Part shown: one piece after another, positions 25,100 to 33,874 of the stretch
How positions within the stretch are numbered: position 1 is the stretch's first letter
Layout: each line of letters opens with the position of its first letter
Source of the DNA: Lachnospiraceae bacterium
GTDB taxonomy: Bacteria > Bacillota > Clostridia > Lachnospirales > Lachnospiraceae
NCBI GenBank assembly: GCA_024698075.1
Contig: JAILRP010000019.1
Location: 1-49,509 of the forward strand
DNA length: 49,509 nucleotides
Direction: 5' to 3'
The notes under the pieces: generated by a model
The model's database searches: none
The model's input: only the letters and a program-made list of their open reading frames with translations
Told to the model about the DNA's origin: nothing
Translations under genes and position numbers: made by a program

Positions 25100-26899
25100 T
25101 TGAAGGGAACGGATTTTCTTGATATCGGCGCCCTTGAGAGCAGGGAGGATTATGCGGAGCTTCTGTTCGGCCTCTTAAATCCGCTTAAGACGCGCTTTTT
25201 TGACACCTGCACCGGGATAGATGCAGACAGGGTGTTTGCGCATTATGATGCCGCTGCCGCCGACATGGAGGCGTTTTCAAGGCCCCTGTGGGGGCTTGTG
25301 CCTTTCTGGGCAGGGCAGGGCAAAACATGCAGGCTTGGCAGCGATCCGGAGGATTTTGCAAACATATACTTAAGGGGCCTTAGCGAAGGAACCGACCCGG
25401 ACTCGGAAGGATACTGGGGAGACTGCAGCCCCTTTGACCAGCGGTTTGTCGAGATGGCAGCCATATCGTACGGGCTCATATTTGCGCCTCATGTCCTGTG
25501 GGATCCTCTTGATGAGAAAAGCAGGAAAAATATCGCTGCCTATCTTAACCGGATCAATGATATGGAACTTCCGGTATGCAACTGGATACTGTTCGCGGTG
25601 CTCGTGAACGTTGCGCTTAAAAAGAGGGGAATGCCCTTCCGAAAGGACATGCTGGACAGATACCTTGACGGCCTTGAAACATTTTATCTCGGGGACGGAT
25701 GGTACTGCGACGGCGATTCCGGACAGAAGGATTATTATATCTCGTTTGCGATACATTTCTACTGCCTCGTCTATTCGAAGGTGATGGAGGCGGAAGATCC
25801 GAAAAGGTGCAGCCTCTATCGGGACCGCGCCATGGAATTTGCGAAGCAGTTCATATACTGGTTTGATGCCGACGGGGATGCCGTGCCTTTCGGAAGGTCG
25901 CTGACGTACCGGTTTGCCGAGGTGAGTTTCTTCTCCGCGTGTCTCATATCAGACCTTGAACCGTTCCCGGTGCCGGCCATGAAAGCGCTCATAACGGAGC
26001 ATCTGCTGGGCTGGCTGAAGCGTGATATTTTCGACAGGGAAGGCATGCTGACGATAGGGTACGGCTATGCCAACCTTCATATGAGTGAGCGATACAATGC
26101 ACAGGGCTCGCCTTACTGGGCGATGAAGACATTCGCATTCCTGATGCTTCCGGAGGACCACCCCTTCTATACGGAACCGGCTGTAATGGCCCCTGATGTT
26201 TTATGGAAGGGACACCTGTGTTCCGCCCGGCCTGCGGACATGCTCATATACCACTACGGCACGCATACGACGGCATTCGTTCCGGGCGTTTACAGTCCGA
26301 AGGGGCATGGACACATAGTCGAAAAATATTCGAAGTTCGCATACGATTCAAAATTCGGAATAAGCGTGAGCCGCTCGCAGTATGAGCTTTGCGAATGCGC
26401 TCCTGACTGCATGCTTGCTTTTCTCATAGACGGATATGTTTACGTGCGCAGGATATGTACCGAACATACGATAACGGATACATCCGTCATCTCTGAGTGG
26501 AGCCCTTATCCCGGAATAAAGGTAAGGACAACCGTAACGCCGGATGCCGGCGGGCATACCCGCATTCATGAGATAGAAAGCGCTATAGACTGCACGGCGG
26601 TCGACAGCGGATTTGCCATAAGGCGTGATGATACGGAATACGTAGGACTTGCATACAGCGATTCGGAAAATGTGAGCCGTGTTTCAAATAAATATTGCGA
26701 ATGTGAAGTGCAAGGGCATAAGATAGACGGAGAGGTATATGTGGCTGCAAAGTCATATATCGCGGATCCGAATACGCATCTTCTGTATCCGAAGACTATG
26801 ATCCCGGCCGTGGAGTACAGGATCGGAAAGGGCAGATGCATACTGAATACAGAGATCAGAAGCAGATGGTACGAGCCTTCTGTAAAACCAAGAACATAA
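25100..26899 (+). CDS. DUF2264 family protein, probable carbohydrate-active enzyme
   Basis: A 599-residue DUF2264 protein. The N-terminal part is an alpha-toroid-like domain (SREDYAELLFGLLNPLKTRFF, FWAGQGKTC, WILFAVLVNVALKKRG, GDGWYCDGDSGQKDYYISFAIHFY). The C-terminal part is beta-rich. DUF2264 genes recur in rhamnogalacturonan and GAG loci but their reaction is not established to my knowledge. The best start is TTG 25100, two bases after the GH88 stop, with GGGAGG (25082-25087) upstream; it gives a length normal for the family. The longer frame back to 24914 lies within GH88 and is not homologous. It is cytosolic, with no signal peptide. Confidence 0.75.
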   Translation: MKGTDFLDIGALESREDYAELLFGLLNPLKTRFFDTCTGIDADRVFAHYDAAAADMEAFSRPLWGLVPFWAGQGKTCRLGSDPEDFANIYLRGLSEGTDPDSEGYWGDCSPFDQRFVEMAAISYGLIFAPHVLWDPLDEKSRKNIAAYLNRINDMELPVCNWILFAVLVNVALKKRGMPFRKDMLDRYLDGLETFYLGDGWYCDGDSGQKDYYISFAIHFYCLVYSKVMEAEDPKRCSLYRDRAMEFAKQFIYWFDADGDAVPFGRSLTYRFAEVSFFSACLISDLEPFPVPAMKALITEHLLGWLKRDIFDREGMLTIGYGYANLHMSERYNAQGSPYWAMKTFAFLMLPEDHPFYTEPAVMAPDVLWKGHLCSARPADMLIYHYGTHTTAFVPGVYSPKGHGHIVEKYSKFAYDSKFGISVSRSQYELCECAPDCMLAFLIDGYVYVRRICTEHTITDTSVISEWSPYPGIKVRTTVTPDAGGHTRIHEIESAIDCTAVDSGFAIRRDDTEYVGLAYSDSENVSRVSNKYCECEVQGHKIDGEVYVAAKSYIADPNTHLLYPKTMIPAVEYRIGKGRCILNTEIRSRWYEPSVKPRT

Positions 26900-26922
26900 G
26901 ATCCAAAGGAGGAATGAACGAA

Positions 26923-27786
26923 ATGGAAGTAAGAACTGCAGCGTCGCCAAAGGATGTTAAGTATTATGACACCACAAGGCTTAGGGAGGAATTCCTGATA
27001 CCCGAGGTGTTCAGAAAAGATGAGATCACTCTCGTTTACAGCCATGTTGACAGGATAATAACCGGAGGCGCAATGCCCGTCGGCGGTGAGCTTAAGCTTG
27101 ATGCGGCGGACGAACTTCGGGCGGACTATTTTCTCGAAAGAAGGGAAATGGGTGTCATCAACATCGGCGGAAACGGATGCATAAAGGCAGACGGGCGCAC
27201 TTATAAAGTCGCCCACAGGGAGGCTATGTATCTTGGCATGGGCACAAAGGAGATATCCTTTATGAGTGAGGATGCTTCAAACCCTGCGAAGTTCTACATC
27301 AATTCCACTCCTGCCCACAGGTCATGCCCGACCGTTGTCATACGGCAGGAAGGCACACCCGAGGACGGTGTTGTGATAGTAAAGGATGAGAACAAGGTCC
27401 ATCTCGGAACGCCGGAAGAATCCAATGTCCGCACGATATGCAAATATATCCTTCCCGGGCAGGTTGAGAGCTGCCAGCTCGTAATGGGGATGACACATCT
27501 AGAGCCCGGAAGCGTCTGGAATTCCATGCCGTGCCACACTCATGACCGCCGGATGGAAGTATATCTTTATTTCGAGGTGCCGTCTGACGGTTTCGTCATG
27601 CATTACATGGGAGAGCCTGATGAGACGAGGCATATCGTCATGCGCAACGAGCAGGCGGTCATCTCACCGAGCTGGTCGATACACTGCGGCTGCGGATCTT
27701 CCAACTATACGTTCATCTGGGGAATGGCCGGGGAAAACCAGGTATTCTCCGATATGGATAACGTAACTACCGACATGCTTCGCTGA
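26923..27786 (+). CDS. kduI: 5-keto-4-deoxyuronate isomerase
   Basis: Converts 4-deoxy-L-threo-5-hexosulose uronate to 3-deoxy-D-glycero-2,5-hexodiulosonate. The 287-residue protein keeps all four zinc ligands of E. coli KduI at a constant offset of nine: His 205, His 207 and Glu 212 (CHTHDRRMEVYLYF), and His 254 (SIHCGCG). ATG 26923 is 10 bases after AAAGGAGG (26905-26912); ATG 26914 is only one base after it. It acts on the GH88 product and feeds KduD. Confidence 0.93.
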   Translation: MEVRTAASPKDVKYYDTTRLREEFLIPEVFRKDEITLVYSHVDRIITGGAMPVGGELKLDAADELRADYFLERREMGVINIGGNGCIKADGRTYKVAHREAMYLGMGTKEISFMSEDASNPAKFYINSTPAHRSCPTVVIRQEGTPEDGVVIVKDENKVHLGTPEESNVRTICKYILPGQVESCQLVMGMTHLEPGSVWNSMPCHTHDRRMEVYLYFEVPSDGFVMHYMGEPDETRHIVMRNEQAVISPSWSIHCGCGSSNYTFIWGMAGENQVFSDMDNVTTDMLR

Positions 27787-27871
27787 CATCTGAAAACGCT
27801 ATTTCGCTGCGGGCAGGACATAGAGGCGTACGGAGGAGAAAGGCGTACAAATACACAAGGAGGAAATTAAC

Positions 27872-28675
27872 ATGGGCATACTCAACAGTTTTTCACTGGA
27901 AGGAAAGGTTGCGTGGATAACAGGCGCATCATACGGGATAGGTTTTGCGATAGCTTGCGCTTATGCCGAAGCCGGTGCGACCATAGTATTCAATGATATC
28001 AATCAGGAGCTTGTCGACAAGGGTCTTGCATCATATAAGGAAAAGGGCATCAGCGCCCACGGATATGTGTGCGACGTAACGGACGAGGCTGCCGTTGCGG
28101 CTCTTACAAAGCAGATAGCGGAAGAGGTCGGAAAGATAAACATCCTGGTAAACAATGCGGGCATCATAAAGCGCATTCCCATGTGCGAGATGAGCGCAGA
28201 GCAGTTCAGGCAGGTCATAGACGTCGACCTTAATGCACCGTTCATCGTGTCAAAGGCGGTCATACCTTCGATGATAGAGATGGGCGGCGGCAAGATAATC
28301 AATATCTGCTCAATGATGTCGGAACTCGGACGTGAGACCGTATCCGCATATGCGGCGGCAAAGGGAGGCCTTAAGATGCTGACCAGGAACATCGCCAGCG
28401 AATACGGCAAGTACAATATCCAGTGTAACGGAATCGGCCCCGGGTATATCGCAACGCCGCAGACCGCGCCTCTTCGTGAAAAGCAGCCTGACGGAAGCCG
28501 CCATCCCTTTGACTCCTTCATCATCAGCAAGACACCCGCAGAGAGGTGGGGAAGCACGGATGACCTGATGGGCCCTGCCGTATTCCTTGCATCGGCTGCA
28601 TCCGACTTCGTAAACGGCCATGTTCTTTACGTTGACGGCGGAATACTTGCATACATAGGAAAACAGCCCGGCTGA
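27872..28675 (+). CDS. kduD: 2-dehydro-3-deoxy-D-gluconate 5-dehydrogenase (SDR)
   Basis: Reduces 3-deoxy-D-glycero-2,5-hexodiulosonate to 2-keto-3-deoxygluconate with NAD(P)H. The 267-residue short-chain dehydrogenase has TGASYGIG (17-24), NNAGI, and catalytic Ser with Tyr 160 and Lys 164 (AYAAAK). The ribosome binding site is AAGGAGG. The 85-base gap after kduI contains an AGGCGTAC direct repeat of unknown meaning. It is the last gene of the operon, with a strong terminator at 28710. kdgK and eda, needed to finish the pathway, are not in the window. Confidence 0.9.
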   Translation: MGILNSFSLEGKVAWITGASYGIGFAIACAYAEAGATIVFNDINQELVDKGLASYKEKGISAHGYVCDVTDEAAVAALTKQIAEEVGKINILVNNAGIIKRIPMCEMSAEQFRQVIDVDLNAPFIVSKAVIPSMIEMGGGKIINICSMMSELGRETVSAYAAAKGGLKMLTRNIASEYGKYNIQCNGIGPGYIATPQTAPLREKQPDGSRHPFDSFIISKTPAERWGSTDDLMGPAVFLASAASDFVNGHVLYVDGGILAYIGKQPG

Positions 28676-28709
28676 TGACCGGTTTTGGCGACCGGAATAT
28701 CCATAAACG

Positions 28710-28760
28710 ACAGCTGCCCGGAGAAACTGATTCGGCTCTACGGGCAGCTGTTGACTTTTT
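28710..28760 (+). terminator. Terminator of the uronate operon
   Basis: ACAGCTGCCCG (28710-28720) and CGGGCAGCTGT (28741-28751) form a perfect 11-bp stem with a 20-base loop, followed by TGACTTTTTT. The tail contains the -35 of the next promoter. Confidence 0.85.
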
Positions 28761-28779
28761 TATCAAAAACTAATAGAAT
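28751..28779 (+). promoter_or_regulatory. Promoter of the liv operon, embedded in the terminator tail
   Basis: TTGACT (28751-28756), 17-bp spacer, TAGAAT (28774-28779). The first base of the -35 is the last base of the terminator stem. Confidence 0.7.
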
Positions 28780-28831
28780 TTTTAGGTATTTAGCTTTAAA
28801 CGGAAGGCCTTGAATATAAAGGAGGATAATC

Positions 28832-30025
28832 ATGAAAAAGATCATTGCTTTACTCATGGCCGGTGCCATGACGGTTCTTACAGCATGTGCAGCTGCACCT
28901 GCGGGCGGCGCTGCGGCTTCCGGCTCATCGTCGGATACTATCAGGATCGGTGTTTTCGAGCCCTCTACGGGTGACTCCGCATCCGGCGGAAAGAAAGAAA
29001 TCCTCGGCATGCAGTATGCCAATTCCGAGACTCCCACCGTCGAAGTCGGCGGCAAGACTTACAATGTTGAGCTTGTAATGGCAGATAACGGTTCATCTGC
29101 TGACAAGGCTCCTTCGGCAGCATCAGAGCTTGTCGGAAAAGACGTTGCACTCGTACTCGGATCATACGGTTCGGGCGTTTCAATGGCAGGAGGCCCCAAG
29201 TTTGAAGAGGCCGGACTTGCAGCTATCGGTGTTACCTGCACCAACCCCAATGTTACGGCCGGAAACGATTACTATTTCAGGATATGCTTCCTTGACAATT
29301 TCCAGGCAGATGTACTTGCGAATTTCGCGATCGATAAGTTCTCAGCAAAGAAAGCTTACTGCCTCGGTGAGAACGGAAACGAGTATGACCAGGGCCTGTG
29401 CGTATTCTTCAAGCAGGTGTTTGAAGCGGCAGGCGGCGAAGTCATAACAGACTCCTTCCCGACAAACAACTCCGACTTCACTTCATACCTCAACAAGGCG
29501 AAGAGTGAGGGCGCGGACGTAATATTCACACCTGTTTCGATCGCTTATGCAAAGCAGATCATGGAGCAGGCGGCTTCACTTGATATCGGCATCCCGTTCC
29601 TCGGCTCCGACACACTTGATGACAACATGGTCCTTGAGGCAACGCAGGGCACGAACCTTCAGCTCTTTGTTTCCACCTTCTACCAGGAGGGCGGTTCCGA
29701 GAAGTTCGATAAGGGCATCAAGGATTACATCAACAGCAATTCGGCTGCAATGACTGCAAACGGCGGAAACGATACGATCGCAGCAGTTACCGCGATGGGT
29801 TACGATGCATACTATGTTGCTCTTGAGGCTATAAAGGCCGCAGGATCACCCGACAAGGCTGCCATTAAGGCTGCGATCCCCGGTGTCAAGTGGGACGGCG
29901 TATCAGGCTCCATCGCATTTGACGAGATCGGTGATGCAGTAAGAGATACGGCTTACATCAAGACGGCTGATACCGCTTCCGGAACATGGGCACTTGAAAA
30001 GGTTCAGACCGGTTCAGGCAAATAA
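28832..30025 (+). CDS. livK: Branched-chain amino acid ABC transporter substrate-binding lipoprotein
   Basis: A 397-residue periplasmic-binding-protein type I lipoprotein (lipobox LTACA) that captures branched-chain amino acids or related ligands for LivHMGF. Family features include IRIGVFEPSTGDSASGGK, VELVMADNGSSADKAPSAASELV and AIGVTCTNPNVT. The ribosome binding site AAAGGAGG (28818-28825) is ideal. It heads the five-gene liv operon. The ligand could be another amino acid; liv-type systems vary. Confidence 0.9.
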   Translation: MKKIIALLMAGAMTVLTACAAAPAGGAAASGSSSDTIRIGVFEPSTGDSASGGKKEILGMQYANSETPTVEVGGKTYNVELVMADNGSSADKAPSAASELVGKDVALVLGSYGSGVSMAGGPKFEEAGLAAIGVTCTNPNVTAGNDYYFRICFLDNFQADVLANFAIDKFSAKKAYCLGENGNEYDQGLCVFFKQVFEAAGGEVITDSFPTNNSDFTSYLNKAKSEGADVIFTPVSIAYAKQIMEQAASLDIGIPFLGSDTLDDNMVLEATQGTNLQLFVSTFYQEGGSEKFDKGIKDYINSNSAAMTANGGNDTIAAVTAMGYDAYYVALEAIKAAGSPDKAAIKAAIPGVKWDGVSGSIAFDEIGDAVRDTAYIKTADTASGTWALEKVQTGSGK

Positions 30026-30050
30026 TTAAGTATAATCAAAGGATCGACTT

Positions 30051-30938
30051 ATGGAATATGTCATTTCGGTATTGCTCTCCGGTATATCCGTGGGTGGGCA
30101 ATATGCACTTATAGCGATAGGATATACACTGGTATACGGCATACTTCGCCTTATAAACTTTGCGCATGGCGATGTTTTCATGGTGGCGGGACTTATGGGC
30201 ATCTACTTTACGGCGACGCTGCCCGTGACCGCGTCCGTTCCGCTCGTCATCTTCCTGACGGTGGTACTGGGCTTTACGATCGAGCGTGCCGCATACAAGC
30301 CGCTCCGCGGCGCACCGCGTATGTCCGTCATGATCTCCGCGATAGGAGTCAGCTATCTGCTGCAGAATACTGCCACATACGTTACCGGAGGACAGCCGAT
30401 GACATATCCCGTGATCCCTTTTCTGTCGGATACGGTCAATGTTGCCGGGACACAGACCAAATGGGTCGTCATCATCACCCCGTTCCTGGTGCTCATACTC
30501 GTGTTCGCACTTTCACTGCTCATAGGACGTACCAAGGTCGGCATGGCCATGCGTGCGGTTTCAAAGGATTTTGAGACGAGCCGTCTCATGGGCATTAAGA
30601 TAAACAGCGTTATTTCGGTCACATTCATAATAGGATCCGCGCTTGCGGCTGTCGGATCCGTACTTTTCTTCACAAATTATCCGGCCATTACCCCTACCGC
30701 GGGTGCAATGCCCGGACTCAAAGCTTTCGTGGCGGCGGTATTCGGCGGAATCGGATCCATTCCGGGCGCGGTTATCGGTGCATTTCTCATAGGCATATGT
30801 GAGACAATAATCAAAGGGCTTCCTTCATCATGGGATGTGTCCGTGTTCTCGGATGCATTTACCTTTGCGCTCCTGATAATAATTCTTATATTCAAGCCTC
30901 AGGGACTGTTTGGTGAAGCGGCTACAGATAAGGTGTAA
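30051..30938 (+). CDS. livH: Branched-chain amino acid ABC transporter permease LivH
   Basis: A 295-residue permease with about eight membrane helices. LSGISVGGQYALIAIGYTLVYGILRLINFAHGD is the diagnostic LivH N-terminus (quoted in part: GYTLVYGILRLINFAHGD), and AAVFGGIGSIPGAVIGAFLIG is the conserved C-terminal loop. ATG 30051 follows AAAGGA. It pairs with LivM. Confidence 0.92.
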   Translation: MEYVISVLLSGISVGGQYALIAIGYTLVYGILRLINFAHGDVFMVAGLMGIYFTATLPVTASVPLVIFLTVVLGFTIERAAYKPLRGAPRMSVMISAIGVSYLLQNTATYVTGGQPMTYPVIPFLSDTVNVAGTQTKWVVIITPFLVLILVFALSLLIGRTKVGMAMRAVSKDFETSRLMGIKINSVISVTFIIGSALAAVGSVLFFTNYPAITPTAGAMPGLKAFVAAVFGGIGSIPGAVIGAFLIGICETIIKGLPSSWDVSVFSDAFTFALLIIILIFKPQGLFGEAATDKV

Positions 30939-30941
30939 GGC

Positions 30942-32138
30942 ATGGTACAGAAAAAAAGATCATATACAGCTCTCATAGGGATAACGGTTTTACTGCTGTT
31001 TGTGATACTGCTTGAAAATCTCGGAAATTTCATACCGGGTCTGCCGCAGGTCCTGACTCCGACGAGCCCCCTGTTCACGGTGCTCAAAAAGGCGGCGGTT
31101 TATTCTCTCGTGGCCGTGTCAATGAACCTTCTGAACGGATTTACGGGCCTGTTCTCACTCGGACAGGCGGGCTTTATGCTCCTCGGGGCATACACATATG
31201 CGATACTTACCGTACCTACGGCGCAGAAGGAACAGGTATATTATCTGTTCGAAGGCTGCGCATTTGATTTTTCACTTGTCGACATGTTTGAAGGCATATT
31301 CGGAAACCATGGCGCAGGCGGTGCCATAGCCATGATACTTGCGTGCCTTCTGGCTCTCATACTTGCCGGCTGTGTCGCGGGATTTTTCGCGTATCTCATA
31401 GGCTTTCCGGTGCTCAGGCTTAAGAGCGACTATCTTGCGATAGCTACACTTGGATTTGCCGAGATACTCCGTGCGATATTCCAGTGGCAGAAGCTCGGAA
31501 AAGTCACTAACGGGGCCAACATGATCAAGGGATTCCCTACATTTACGAACTTTAACATCACGGATTCATCAGGTGCAGTCATCCTCAGGCTGTCAACGTT
31601 CGTGCCGTTTCTGATATCGTCACTGTGCATAGTCGTCATAGTGCTCCTTATCAATTCTTCATACGGACGTGCGTTCAAGTCGATAAGGGATGACGAGGTT
31701 GCCGCAGAGGCAATGGGTATCAGCCTGTTCAAACATAAGATGCTGTCATTTGTGATATCGAGCTTTTTTGCCGGTGTCGGCGGCGCACTGTTTGCAATGT
31801 ATGTGGCCAACGCTCAGGCGAAGGCATTCACATCCGTCATGACATACGAGATACTTCTCATTGTCGTCATAGGCGGCATAGGCTCAGTCAGCGGAAGCGT
31901 TCTCGCGACTTTCCTGTATGTTGCGTGCTCCGAGTGGTGGCTCCGCTTCCTTGACAGCGAACAGTACATAGGAAACATAAAGGTTCCGCTCCTTCGGAAC
32001 GGATTCAGAATGGTCGTGTTCTCGGTCGTCATAATGGTCATAGTGCTTTTCTTCTCACAGGGCATAATGGGCAACCGTGAGATCAGCCTCGGGGCGCTCA
32101 TCAGGAAGTTCTCCCCGAAAAAGGAAAGGAAACAGTAG
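30942..32138 (+). CDS. livM: Branched-chain amino acid ABC transporter permease LivM
   Basis: A 398-residue permease, with GFTGLFSLGQAGFMLLGAY, LRLKSDYLAIATLGFAEILR and the cytosolic RAFKSIRDDEVAAEAMGI segment that contacts the ATPases. The start is 3 bases after livH. About 40 residues of extra loop (residues 88-130) follow the second helix. Confidence 0.9.
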   Translation: MVQKKRSYTALIGITVLLLFVILLENLGNFIPGLPQVLTPTSPLFTVLKKAAVYSLVAVSMNLLNGFTGLFSLGQAGFMLLGAYTYAILTVPTAQKEQVYYLFEGCAFDFSLVDMFEGIFGNHGAGGAIAMILACLLALILAGCVAGFFAYLIGFPVLRLKSDYLAIATLGFAEILRAIFQWQKLGKVTNGANMIKGFPTFTNFNITDSSGAVILRLSTFVPFLISSLCIVVIVLLINSSYGRAFKSIRDDEVAAEAMGISLFKHKMLSFVISSFFAGVGGALFAMYVANAQAKAFTSVMTYEILLIVVIGGIGSVSGSVLATFLYVACSEWWLRFLDSEQYIGNIKVPLLRNGFRMVVFSVVIMVIVLFFSQGIMGNREISLGALIRKFSPKKERKQ

Positions 32139-32141
32139 GTC

Positions 32142-32981
32142 ATGGGAAACGCTCTACATCTTGAAAATGTAACGATGCAGTTCGGGGGCGTTGTCTCGGT
32201 CAATGACCTCAGCATAGATGTTCCGGAACATAAGATCATAGCCCTCATCGGACCGAACGGTGCAGGAAAGACTACGGCGTTCAACTGCATCACCGGTGTC
32301 TACCAGCCGACGAACGGCCTCATAGAGTTCATGGGCAGGCCTATGGTCAGGAACCATCCGACAGGCAAGGCCTTAAAGACATACAAGGGAGAGAATGCCG
32401 GCAAATTCGCGAACGATCCCGTACTCGCACCCGCACCCGATGAGATCACCGGACTCGGCATAGCCAGGACTTTCCAGAACATCCGTCTGTGGAAGAGCAT
32501 GACGGTATTTGAGAATGTCCTTGTCGCAAAGCATCAGAGGGCAAAACAGAACGTATTTTCCGCCACGTTCCGCGGCAACCTTGCGGAAGAGAAGAGGATG
32601 CGCGATGAGACGATGGACCTTCTCGTTGAGCAGGGACTCGATGCCTATAAGGATGAGCTTGCGGTAAGTCTTCCCTACGGTCTGCAGAGACGTCTTGAGA
32701 TAGCGCGTGCGCTTGCAACGTCCCCGAAGCTTCTGCTGCTCGATGAGCCTGCGGCAGGCATGAACCCGCAGGAGACGGCGGAGCTTGCTGATTTTGTCAG
32801 GCAGATTCGTGAAAAATACGATCTTACGGTGTTCCTCATCGAGCATCATATGGATCTTGTCATGAACGTTTCGGATTATATATATGTCATAGATTTCGGG
32901 AGCGAGATAGCAAGAGGTATTCCCGAAGAGGTTCAGAACAACAGGCGTGTCATAGAGGCATACCTGGGAGTGAGCGACTGA
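32142..32981 (+). CDS. livG: Branched-chain amino acid ABC transporter ATPase LivG
   Basis: A 279-residue ATPase with Walker A GPNGAGKTT (37-45), LivG-type signature LPYGLQRRLEIARAL, Walker B LLLLDEPAAGMNP and a switch His (IEHHMD). A 20-25 residue insertion (TGKALKTYKGENAGK region) before the Q-loop is seen in some Clostridia. The start is 3 bases after livM. Confidence 0.92.
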   Translation: MGNALHLENVTMQFGGVVSVNDLSIDVPEHKIIALIGPNGAGKTTAFNCITGVYQPTNGLIEFMGRPMVRNHPTGKALKTYKGENAGKFANDPVLAPAPDEITGLGIARTFQNIRLWKSMTVFENVLVAKHQRAKQNVFSATFRGNLAEEKRMRDETMDLLVEQGLDAYKDELAVSLPYGLQRRLEIARALATSPKLLLLDEPAAGMNPQETAELADFVRQIREKYDLTVFLIEHHMDLVMNVSDYIYVIDFGSEIARGIPEEVQNNRRVIEAYLGVSD

Positions 32982-33017
32982 CCGGGCAGACAATGCTTGT
33001 CATAAAAGGTGAAGTGC

Positions 33018-33737
33018 ATGAGCGAAAAGGTATTGCAGATTGAAGATCTGAAAGTAAGCTACGGAGGGATAGAGGCCGTCCGCGGCATTTCTTTTGATGT
33101 AAACGCCGGAGAGATCGTCACGCTGATCGGCGCGAACGGTGCCGGCAAGAGCTCTACTCTGCGTACGATATCCGGCCTTGTAAAGCCCGCCGGCGGTAAA
33201 GTAATTTTCGAAGGTGCGGACATTACGGCGAAGGATCCGACAAGCATAGTGTCAAAGGGCCTCATGATGGTTCCGGAGGGCAGGAGGATATTCCCGAACC
33301 TTACCGTTTTAGAAAACCTCCGGGTCGGTGCATATCTTCGCAAAGATGATCTTGAAGCGGATATAGAGGCGGTATACGGATATTTTCCGAGGCTCAAGGA
33401 GCGTTCATGGCAGGAAGGCGGAACGCTTTCCGGAGGAGAACAGCAGATGCTCGCGGTAGGACGTGCGCTCATGGGACGCCCGAAGCTCCTTATGATGGAT
33501 GAGCCGTCCCTCGGCCTCGCACCCATAGTAGTGCAGGAGATCTTCAACATTATCCGCAGGATCAATGATGCCGGGACAACGGTCCTGCTCATCGAACAGA
33601 ATGCCAACATGGCCCTTCACGTTGCGCACAGGGCTTACGTCATAGAGAACGGCAAGATCGCGATGGAAGGGACCGGAGCTGAGCTTCTCGAAGACGAGAA
33701 AGTCCGTGCCGCATATCTTGGATCGGCATCCAAATAA
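33018..33737 (+). CDS. livF: Branched-chain amino acid ABC transporter ATPase LivF
   Basis: A 239-residue ATPase with Walker A GANGAGKSS (38-46), signature LSGGEQQMLAVGRAL, Walker B LLMMDEPSLGLAP and IEQNANMAL. ATG 33018 is 6 bases after AAAAGGTGA; GTG 33009 overlaps that site. It closes the liv operon. No terminator hairpin is obvious in the 35 bases before the next promoter. Confidence 0.92.
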   Translation: MSEKVLQIEDLKVSYGGIEAVRGISFDVNAGEIVTLIGANGAGKSSTLRTISGLVKPAGGKVIFEGADITAKDPTSIVSKGLMMVPEGRRIFPNLTVLENLRVGAYLRKDDLEADIEAVYGYFPRLKERSWQEGGTLSGGEQQMLAVGRALMGRPKLLMMDEPSLGLAPIVVQEIFNIIRRINDAGTTVLLIEQNANMALHVAHRAYVIENGKIAMEGTGAELLEDEKVRAAYLGSASK

Positions 33738-33771
33738 GCAGGGTTCTGCGACTGCCGGTCATATCTGTTGA

Positions 33772-33800
33772 TTGACATTAAATATCATATGTTTTATATT
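33772..33800 (+). promoter_or_regulatory. Strong promoter of the His6/CxxC secreted protein gene
   Basis: Perfect TTGACA (33772-33777), 17-bp spacer, TATATT (33795-33800). The leader holds a small CCACG/CGTGG hairpin (33819-33838) and the AAGGAGG ribosome binding site. Confidence 0.75.
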
Positions 33801-33874
33801 TTTTTATAGACGGTATCGCCACGGATCATTTCACGTGGTCTTTGTTATAACAACTCAAGGAGGATAGGAATCAT

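Noticed and set aside
28676..28831. Riboswitch or T-box leader upstream of the liv operon
   Set aside because: The hairpin belongs to the preceding operon and the promoter lies at its tail, so little leader remains; no T-box or other conserved element seen.
33801..33874. Riboswitch in the leader of the secreted protein gene
   Set aside because: Only a 5-bp hairpin is visible; no known aptamer pattern.
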